Source of the DNA: Clytia hemisphaerica
Lineage: Eukaryota > Cnidaria > Hydrozoa > Leptothecata > Clytiidae
DNA length: 64,000 bases
NCBI GenBank assembly: GCA_902728285.1
Contig: CACVBU010000840.1
Span: 36,504-100,503 of the forward strand
Direction of reading: 5' to 3'
Part shown: in pieces, positions 56,557 to 64,000 of the stretch
How positions within the stretch are numbered: the first letter of the stretch is position 1
Layout of the letters: every line of letters begins with the position of its first letter
Program-made: the position numbers and the translations under genes
The notes under the pieces: model-generated
The model's input: the letters and a program-made list of their open reading frames with translations, nothing else
Databases searched by the model: none
Told to the model about the DNA's origin: nothing

Positions 56557-57530
56557 CGCTTCAGGCAGCTGTACCCAAATATGGAGAAGGATCCTATCGT
56601 AGTAACACCCGCGGTGAAGAGCTACATAGTATCGTAGATGAGCTTACATCGAAGGCGTTATCTGTTGGTTCAAAGTAGACATACAGCCAAGGTGTAAAAG
56701 CATTCACACGTTTCCAGAAATATATCAATGGAGATACCGGAAAAGTCTTTCGCCCTGATCTCAATAGTCTAATGATGTTTGTTGCTTACCTTGCGTATAC
56801 TTGTAAACTTTCTTATAGGTGTATTTGTACATATGTTTACAGCGTTCGTCATTGGTCGTTACAGATGGGTGGTTCGGATCCAACTCATTCCAGAAGTTAT
56901 CGCAGGGCAGGTGCTTTCAGCTTAAACAATTGTTTGCAGCGTTAAGTGAGCGAACAAGGTTAAGCGCAGGGTCAAAAAGACATTAAAGCAAAAGCAGATC
57001 TTAAAAATTGTTCGCAAGCTAAACGCTACTAAGCTTCTTGAGAGGGATTGCAAAGTAATGCTCAAAGCAGCAATACTTTTAGCTTTTTTTGGATTTTTCC
57101 GCTGCAGTGAGTATACACTTACAGTCACAAACCGTGACGCCTGCTTGCGCCGCAAAGATATTAAGTTAAAACGTGATCATGTGAAAGTTACCCTCCAAAA
57201 ACTAAAACGAACCAGTTTAGTCCCTCCACTGTCAGGATTTACGGCAATGAAACAGAATCTTGTCCACTTGCAGCAGTCAAAGAGTACCTTAAATCTTATC
57301 GTCATAAGCGGTCATCACCCTTGTTCTTCTTAAGGAACAAGCCACTCACCTATTCATCTTTTAATACCCTGTTAAAGCAGCTATTAGTATCAGTTGGTCT
57401 TAAGGCTTCTGACTATTCTTCACACTCACTGAGGGCAGGGGCAGCTACTACTGCAGCAAACCGTGGTGTCCCATCTTGGCTGGTTCAAAGATTAGGTAGA
57501 TGGCACTCTGACTGTTATAAAATATGTTAG
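56557..57530 (+). pseudogene. YR retrotransposon #2 tyrosine recombinase, frameshifted
   Basis: The N-terminal region is readable in pieces (RFQKYINGDTGK and RPDLNSLMMFVAYLAYTCKL). The catalytic region shows FFGFFRCSEYTLT with the first Arg, then HSLRAGAATTAANRGVPSWL with HxxR and QRLGRWHSDCYK with the probable Tyr. Several stops and shifts lie between 56640 and 57060. The copy is inactive. Confidence 0.85.
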
Positions 57531-57539
57531 AAACCCTAA

Positions 57540-57829
57540 TGGTTGTATTAAAAAAGCTCAGCTGTCAATGTCGAAGTAAGGGACTTTTTATTTTTATTTT
57601 TTTTTTATTATCTTATTATTGTTTATCTCAAATAGTTTGTCTAACAGAAAATGTATAACATACCATAGTTTTATTGGTTACATCAGTCAGAAAACACATT
57701 TTAAACACGACAATTATGAAAAATTCACTATGGTCAGAGACCTTAAGGTACAAGTTGCCTTAGTTGAAAGTTGAGTAAGGAAGTTATGGGAGCCCACAGC
57801 ATATTTGTCCTGAAATAAAGGGTCCCTTG
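57540..57829. other. 3' region of YR retrotransposon #2 with a partial inverted-end copy
   Basis: At 57658-57744 the sequence is the inverse of the left end at 53315-53388, next to CCTTAAGG. No second end was found, so it is a remnant. Between it and the recombinase there is only T-rich sequence. Confidence 0.6.
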
Positions 57830-58095
57830 CGCGCGGGGTGAGTCCACCAAGACCTCCTCCATCACCGGGTCTGTGGTTAGGAAGGGCTGGCCGTGAGCGC
57901 GGGGTGAGTCCACCGAGACCTCCTCCATCACCAGGTCTGTGGTTGGGTAGGGCTGGCTCTCCGTGAGCGCGGGGTGAGTCCACCGAGACCTCCTGCATCA
58001 CAGGGTCCGTGGTTGGGAAGGCCTGGCTTTCCGTGAGCGCGGGGTGAGTCTACCGAGACCACCTCCATCACCGGTTCCTTGGTTGGGCAGGGGGC
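57830..58095 (+). repeat. GC-rich minisatellite, about 68 bp unit, 4 copies
   Basis: Units share GCGGGGTGAGTCCACCGAGA and CTCCATCACCGGGT. GC content is far above the surroundings. Confidence 0.9.
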
Positions 58096-58465
58096 ATTGT
58101 GGTTTAGGGCACTAAACGTGACATCTTTATCACAGTGTCAGGACCCTCCTATACTGGGACTCCACTTTCCGGTACCCGACCAATGCCATCGTAGGGTTAT
58201 CAGTGTAGAAGGCAAGTTTCCGGCTAGTTCCAGACAGTAGCTCGTTAGAGCTTTATTCCCTCATAGGAGATAGGACCTAGTGTATTGATATTATTACTAT
58301 TATTGGTGTATCATATTCCACATATATCAGGTTTTAGGATAGTAGGATACGGTTAGGAAAGAATTTATCATTTGATAGAATTTAAAATATTCATCCTAAA
58401 TTTTGTTTGCGACAACTGCCTGCAGCCAATTTATTAGTCTATTCGTTTTGGAGGTACCTTCGGTT

Positions 58466-58882
58466 GGGACAATTTTCCCCAAAACTATAGAGGTAGCCAA
58501 ATATATCAAATATATTATCTGCCAAGCATATCTACCTGCACTTCCTTTGTCTTCCAGTACTTTATTCGATCCGCTAACGCCCTACACCCGCGGTGTCTTA
58601 TTTGGCCCGTTCGGTAAAATATTTCAGTGGGCCATCTTTGGCAATTTGAAAAAGATAGTCCTTCAACCTCCGGCTTAGTGATAGAAAGACTGAATTTAAA
58701 TTCCACCCTCCCACCCTACAACAGTTTTGTCCTTGAGGTCGAGGCTGCGGGCGAATCTAGAGATGAATATATGCATACTTCTTGTAAGGGGACAATTTTC
58801 CCCAAAACTATAGAGTTAGCCAAATAAATCAAATATATTACCTGCCAAACATATCTACCTGCACTTCCTTTGTCTTCCAGTA
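58466..58882 (+). repeat. B1-A2-B2 terminal block of YR retrotransposon #2
   Basis: B1 (58466-58559) and B2 (58789-58882) share GGGACAATTTTCCCCAAAAC to GTCTTCCAGTA. A2 (58559-58702) between them matches A1. About 86 bp after A2 has no counterpart in A1. Confidence 0.9.
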
Positions 58883-58916
58883 TATTCAGAGTACGGTCCG
58901 AAGTATAACTTAAATT

Positions 58917-59273
58917 TTACAATTTTTCAAAAATTGACGTCAAATAAAAAATGTGCACTTGTAGAAAATTAGAAATGGAAAAAAAGTCTGAAGTTGAAGA
59001 CGTGCTCTGGAAAACTGGTCAAAAATGTGCTTGTTGGTAAAATTTTAAACATTATATTTGTAAGTCAACGTTCTTTTCTTTTCAATACGCATTACCCAAG
59101 TATTGTAGATTCTAAATTTGGATGGAATTAAACTTGACCGGTGGATACTCATGCGTAAAGAGTAAAACGCTGTTTAAAAACTAAGGAAAATGCTGGTGCT
59201 TGCTCAAGAACTAGACGAGGATTGTTCAGGAAAATCGAAAAATGCTTGAATGTTTGATTAGTGGTCGTGCTTA
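58917..59273 (+). repeat. 1.1 kb satellite, continued
   Basis: It resumes in the stretch CAATTTTTCAAAAATTGACG, close to the register lost at 52651. It is cut at GTCGTGCTTA by a TA-flanked element. Confidence 0.9.
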
Positions 59274-60537
59274 CAGCACCTGACCCCGAGAATGTAGGTG
59301 AAATTTGAATCAGACCTGAGAGATGTAGATTTGCATTTAAAAAAATATTGAATGTTTTAGACGAAATTTTGAACTCCTAAAATCCTTTCCCAGGGGTTTG
59401 TTTCATTACTTTTGATAGATAATTTTTTTGGTCCTTGAAGTTGACTCCCATTTTCGTTATAACCCCCAGAATGTAGATTTGGTTTTATGGCTTTAAATCT
59501 AGTAATAGTAAAATGTTGATAATTTTCGATTGAATTAATTATAACAGGAAATTTTAGAAATATTTTATGCCAAAACAATATTCTAAAGAGCTTTTGTTAT
59601 TCTGAAAATTGGATTTTTTCGCTTTTTACCCCCCAGAATGTAGGTGAAAAGATTCGGTTGCTGAGAGCGAAATTTCAGTATTCATCGGAAACTTTTGTTC
59701 TCTAAGTGAAATTCATACTTTCGAAATATACTCTGACAAAAAATTTACAAAGATATTAATTTTATCGTGCTACAAATCATGAAAAGTAAAAGAAAGGACG
59801 AAAAGAAGAGACAAGAAAGTTGTTTTTATTTTGTAGGTTGAAGATTCTGTGTTAAAATATGTGAATAATGTAACAACACCCCTGCCTCACAGCCCCGTTG
59901 GAACTTTTTCCACGTCGGGTCAAAAACTTTCTACTAAATTCCCAATGGGGATAGAAATTCTATTGTTCCAAACTTTTCTGATTGGGCTGGGGTCCCAGCG
60001 GGTCTGGGACACGTCGTAAAAGCTTAAAATACCAACATTAATCATCTCTCAGGTAATACTTTCATGTTATGAAAGTAAAACAAAAAAGTTTTATATAATT
60101 TGACAGACTTTTTATGTCGGGTTATGAAGGCTCCCAAATTGTAGGTCAACTAAACCCAAAAGGTAGGTCAAACATTTTCGTTAAAATATCTAACTTAGAA
60201 CAATAAATATTGAAATGGACTATTTTTCACATTTCCTTAGTTCATTAGGAATAAGAAAATACCCTATCATCATAACTTAATTCCAATAGATTTCGATTTA
60301 GAGAGGATTTATTTAAAAAATGTCTCAATTCGAGTAGTATCTAATCAACTTCGATTCAGATTTTGGCCTGAAAAAATCAATTCAAGTTAAAATTTTATGT
60401 CTAGAAATAATCAGTAATATGTAACAGTATGCTCTGAAACAACTTTTTATGAAGTTGAACTATCGTTAGGGCTGCCATGCTAAAAAATGAGAAACCTACA
60501 TTCTCGGGGTTTACTACATTCTCGGGGTCAGGTGCTG
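59274..60537. mobile_element. 1.26 kb TA-flanked TIR element (CAGCACCTGACCCCGAGAAT ends)
   Basis: Inverted ends of about 27 bp and a TA target duplication (59272-59273, 60538-60539), proved by satellite copies, fit Tc1/mariner-type mobility. The phrase CCCNGAGAATGTAG or CCCCAGAATGTAG recurs in the interior (about 59285, 59466, 59632) and doubled at the right end. No transposase is visible, so it is probably non-autonomous. Confidence 0.85.
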
Positions 60538-61021
60538 TAATCAACATTCTTGCAGGAGCCTTATAATAGGACAGACAGGAACTAGTGGTCGTGCTAGTAT
60601 TTTTGAAATCATTTTTAGATAATTTGATCCAACCAGAAGCTCTCTGGTAGGCTTTTATACTCTGCATGGCAAGTCCGATTGCCGTTTCCAGTTTAACTCG
60701 GTCGATTTCAGGATGTTTTATGCTTGGGCAATGTGAAGCCTTTTTTCTCTCGTCGAGCCTTTGAAATATTTTATTTGCAAAAAAACGCATAAAGACTTGG
60801 TCGGATTCAAAATTTTTCATTTTTTACGATTTTAAGTTTCTAAGTCGAGATTTTCTACATCGTTAGGTTATTTCTAGCCTCAAGAGATAACTTGATGCGT
60901 CAATGCATCATAAACCTATTTGTAAGGACAAAACATTTCATTCCCAAAACACCTTACGTGAGCTCTACATTTGTTTAAAATTTTCCAGATTCTATAAGTT
61001 TTTTCCCAAAATTTCCAAGGA
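60538..61021 (+). repeat. 1.1 kb satellite, continued
   Basis: It resumes exactly after the TA and is cut at TTTCCAAGGAA by the RTE-like LINE. Confidence 0.9.
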
Positions 61022-61111
61022 ATATATATATAAATTTTACCAAATACTATTCCTAGTAATATAGGGGAGTGCTACACACTCCAATCATCATAATAAATTA
61101 TCAACCAGAAA

Positions 61112-61880
61112 TCATTTCCTTGCAAGTGCCCGGTTGCACAACTCATCCAAAGACAGTCCACTCGAATCAACTACTTGATCAAGAAGAGTTTTACAAGACC
61201 TTCCTCTTTTTGTGTACTTATCACAATTGAAGGCAAGCAATTTAACGGATCGATATACGGGCATTCGAATAACGTGTTGGACATAATTTTGTTGTTGCTT
61301 ACGAATAAAAGTCGACAAATCTGAAGTCCCACAAAGGTTATGTAGTTCTTCATTGGTGATACAATATCGATAACCTCCTCGAACCATACGTCGTAGAAAT
61401 CCACGATAGGTAGCGTCAAGTCGATCTATTTGGTTGGTGTTAGTGTTCCAATTTTGACACGCACATGTCAGCGTGCTTCGTACAAAACTGTTCAGAAATT
61501 TTATACGCGTTTTAAGATTTATCCTCATATTTTGGAGCAAGTTGCCCATATCAGTGAATTTACTGATCGCTAACTGTATTCGATGGTTGATCTCTGGATC
61601 TCCTGTGTTAGGTTGATCGAAACGGATATATGTGCCAAGATAGATAAAATTCTCAACATTTTTTATAACAGTGTTCCTTAAGTTGAGAATTGACTTTGGG
61701 TATTCACCTTCTGATTGGTTTAGGATCACGGATTCAGTTTTTTGCGCGTTTATGTTCAGTCCGAATTTCGTGAATGTTTCGTTCAAGAGATTCGCCGATT
61801 TTCGAAGATCAGATTCAGTGAGAAGGAATAGAATGAGATCGTCTGCATATCCATTCCAGGGTAGTGACTTAGTACTAAGT
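61112..61880 (-). pseudogene. RTE-like ORF: RT catalytic site, thumb and C-terminus
   Basis: On - the catalytic PWNGYADDLILFLLTESDLR lies just upstream of the frame at 61786. Then follow GLNINAQKTESVIL, VENFIYLGTYIRF and LRRMVRGGYRYC, a pattern of RTE-type LINEs. The frame closes normally at 61112. A frameshift around 61870-61895, in a repeated CTTAGTACTAAG-like stretch, separates it from the main RT frame. Confidence 0.85.
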
Positions 61881-61881
61881 C

Positions 61882-63314
61882 TTAGTACTTAGTATATTGA
61901 TTTTTCCGTCTCATTTCCATTCTTTCGTCGCGACTGACAGATCTGGGATTAATTCGATAGGAGTGTTCATAAACATTGATGTTGTCATTTTTGCATTTAT
62001 TAACAAATGTACGCATTACATGATCCATATATAAATTGAAGAGGAGGGGGCTTTCGGGACCCCCTTGTCGCACACCAGAGGTAAAAGTTTTATCTGCTTC
62101 GGGGAATATCAAAGAAGTTTTATCGTAGAGTTTTTCTAGTATTCTGATAGCGGTGGGGCATTCGTTATTGGGAAATCGAGATGTTATCGATTGAAACAGC
62201 CAAGATCGAGGAATGTGGTCATAAGCTGCAGTAAGGTCTACAAACAAGAGGAATAGTGGTTGCTTTTTCCTATCTGTGATTTGTTGAATTTGTTTTAAAA
62301 TAAAAATGCCGTCAGTAGTTCCTCTATTTTGTCGGAAGCCGTTTTGTTCATCGGTGAGCTGAGCATCATACCAGGGACGGAGGCGTTCAAGGATGATATT
62401 AACCAATAACTTGCATATTGTAGAACCGATGCTCAAACCACGATATTTCGATGGGTCATTTTTTGAGCCCTTCTTTTTCCATAAAGTTTTGAGACGTGTG
62501 TTGCCCCACGATTCTGGAATGTCTAAATTATTCCATACGTTGAGTGTGATTTGATGTAAAATGCGATGTGCAGCTGGTTCATCACATAATTTGATCAGTT
62601 CGGTATCAATGTCATTATTGGCTTTCTTATTTTTAAGTAGCTTGATGTGTTTTCGAATTTCGTCAATCGAAGGCGGGTTGTCTTCGATAGGGGTTTTTCC
62701 TGATATCTCTTGTAGCTCGCGTATGAAAGTAGGTAAGTCAGTACTCAATTCACTGGGTTCAACTAACTCTGACGGATCAACAGGATTAAAGTGGGATTTG
62801 AAGTGTTCCAAGAGTTTTTGAGGCTGACAACTGCTTGGAATGGCTTTCAGAGTTGTTCCCTGCTCTTTAGCTCGATGGAACAGTCGTTCTAGGTTTCTGT
62901 TGACGGCCAATTGACTGAGTTTTTCCGCCTCCTGCTCCAGGTATTTATTTTTGAGGTGTCTGCATCGAAGTCGTATTTTCTTTCTAGCAGCTTTGATTGC
63001 CTTTTGGTCTGAGTTACGTATCATAAGTCGATTCTTCAGTTCGTATAGCTCCCGAAGTTTATCGTCATTATGCCATGGTTGGTATAGTTTAGTGTTTCTT
63101 ATTGTAGGAATATTTTCCGATGCGGCTTCGTTAATAGATTTCAGTAGGTTATTGTTGAGTGCTGTATTGTCACTCTGTAAATCGATTGTATCAAGACTTT
63201 CGGTTGCGGCATTTTTGAATTTGTGAAGAATTTCTTGATCGTAAAGGGAAGTATAGTCAAGGCGTTTAGTTTGGGTTTTCTTTTTCCTTTTTTCATATCG
63301 TGCTATCTTAGTGC
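61882..63314 (-). pseudogene. RTE-like ORF: linker and RT fingers/palm
   Basis: The frame is open from the SINE boundary (63314) down to 61882. It holds a basic linker (ARKKIRLRCRHLKNKYLEQ), then RT motifs KNKKANNDIDTELIKLC, LKTLWKKKGSKNDPSKYRGL, LLFVDLTAAYDHIPRSWLF and SGVRQGGPESPLLFNLYMDH. It ends early at a stop created in the repeated stretch near 61885. Confidence 0.9.
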
Positions 63315-63569
63315 GACCGTAGTACAGTGGTAGAGCATCCGGCTACGGTTCGCAAGGTTGTGGGTTCAACCCCCAGCCGGGTCATACCAAAGATTCCCAA
63401 AATGGTACTTGATGCCTCTCTGCTTGATGCTCAGCAACTAAGAGAAGGATCAAGGGTAAGTGGAGAAATCCAGGGAGAAAGAGTGGCGCCCTCCCCTACC
63501 TTCGGGTAGATAGCTATCGAAAGAGGAGCCTTCGGGTCGCCTCCGACTGCGGTCGCAGACTTACTTACT
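63315..63569 (+). mobile_element. tRNA-derived SINE with (actt)n tail
   Basis: The 5' part is tRNA-like, with an A box (TAGTACAGTGGTAGAGCA) and a B box (GGGTTCAACCCC), then the CCGGGTCATACCAAAG phrase typical of a family of invertebrate SINEs. It ends in ACTTACTTACTT. An 11 bp target duplication TATCTTAGTGC flanks it (63304-63314 and 63570-63580). It is inserted antisense in the LINE. It is not a functional tRNA: the acceptor stem does not close. Confidence 0.9.
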
Positions 63570-64000
63570 TATCTTAGTGCAGGGTGTTGTTAGTGACGCA
63601 ATAACCAATCGGTGATCACTATCAAAGTCGTAACTATTGTACACTCTACAGTTTGTTATAAATTGTCTGATCCAGCTACAGCACAGGATGAAATCATAGC
63701 TCTTTTTGGTAACACCGTCTGGTGAGTGCCAGGTAACTCTACGACACTCTTTATGGGTAAACCAAGTATTCATAACCGATAGTTTTTGTGTATTAAACAG
63801 TTCATGGAATCTTTCACCATTATTATTGGCAATAAGATCGTTGACAATCATGCGTTCTCTTAGCGACGAATTGTACCAGGAGGCTGAAGTGGTGGCATTG
63901 AAATCGCCGATACAAATTATCTTTCTGTTATTGTCTGTATTTAGTTGCTTCCTCAAGCTAGCATAGAAGATGTCTTTACATGGAGTTGTGCTTTCTTCCG
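63570..64000 (-). pseudogene. RTE-like ORF: endonuclease C-terminal part, incomplete
   Basis: The endonuclease motifs IICIGDFNATTSASWY, VTWHSPDG...SYDFILC and FDSDHRLVIASL are readable on -, the last containing the conserved SDH. It continues beyond the window. The SINE separates it from the RT frame. Confidence 0.85.

Larger units (their letters stand above)
52691..58882 (+). mobile_element. YR retrotransposon #2 (split direct repeats)
   Basis: The order is A1 (52691-52833), coding region, B1 (58466-58559), A2 (58559-58702), B2 (58789-58882), the same architecture as element #1 but unrelated in repeat sequence. Gag, RT, RNase H and recombinase are all recognisable, with several stops and frameshifts. 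A TTAA-flanked element sits in gag. The satellite resumes at 58917, with about 34 bp of unassigned sequence between. Confidence 0.85.
61022..64000 (-). mobile_element. RTE-like LINE, runs off the window edge
   Basis: The 3' end lies at about 61022 next to a short (ta)n stretch, as is common for RTE-clade tails. Going leftward on - one meets endonuclease, RT and C-terminal region. It is interrupted by a SINE at 63315-63569. The 5' part lies beyond 64000. Confidence 0.85.

Noticed and set aside
63315-63390. Functional tRNA gene
   Set aside because: The acceptor stem does not pair and the unit is flanked by a target duplication with a SINE body and tail.

Overview
This 64 kb window is eukaryotic: intron-bearing, AT-rich, and dominated by nested transposable elements. 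An intronless class A GPCR, BEL/Pao, two tyrosine-recombinase (DIRS/PAT/Ngaro-type) retrotransposons, a CR1-like LINE with a 2A-type motif, an RTE-like LINE, a tRNA-derived SINE with an (actt)n tail and many TIR elements together suggest an invertebrate metazoan. A cnidarian is my best guess, held at moderate to low confidence. There is no sign of a bacterial or viral genome.

The underlying substrate over most of the window is a tandem repeat of about 1.02-1.14 kb per unit, always in the same orientation. It is seen at 1-1928, 35481-36134, 39519-40533, 46771-48091, 51588-52651, 58917-59273 and 60538-61021. Most interruptions are clean transposon insertions, so the repeat resumes in register: a 3.4 kb TIR element (36135-39518), the CR1-like LINE (48092-51587), the second YR retrotransposon (52691-58882), a 1.26 kb TA-flanked element (59274-60537), and the RTE-like LINE running off the right edge. 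Between 40.5 and 46.8 kb the array is replaced by a Harbinger-like end, an 11-copy 175 bp tandem array and low-complexity DNA.

One BEL/Pao copy is split three ways. LTR, gag, protease and RT/RNase H lie at 1.9-6.3 kb, a short piece lies at 11.86-11.94 kb, and the integrase lies at 34.65-35.48 kb. The first gap is a YR retrotransposon with A1-B1-A2-B2 split direct repeats. The second gap (11944-34647) is a 22.7 kb block that looks like ordinary host DNA, flanked by the 7-mer AAGGAGA on both sides.

That block carries the two non-mobile genes I can support. One is an intronless rhodopsin-like GPCR (12298-13281, + strand) behind a TATA box. The other is a multi-exon gene on the - strand (about 27619 down to 15051), recovered from splice sites and codon phase, because its exons are too short to stand out as long open frames. 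Its putative start lies 43 bp downstream of a perfect RFX X-box and near three perfect CRE palindromes, which suggests a cilium-related gene, though I do not recognise the protein. Its introns are full of MITEs and palindromes.
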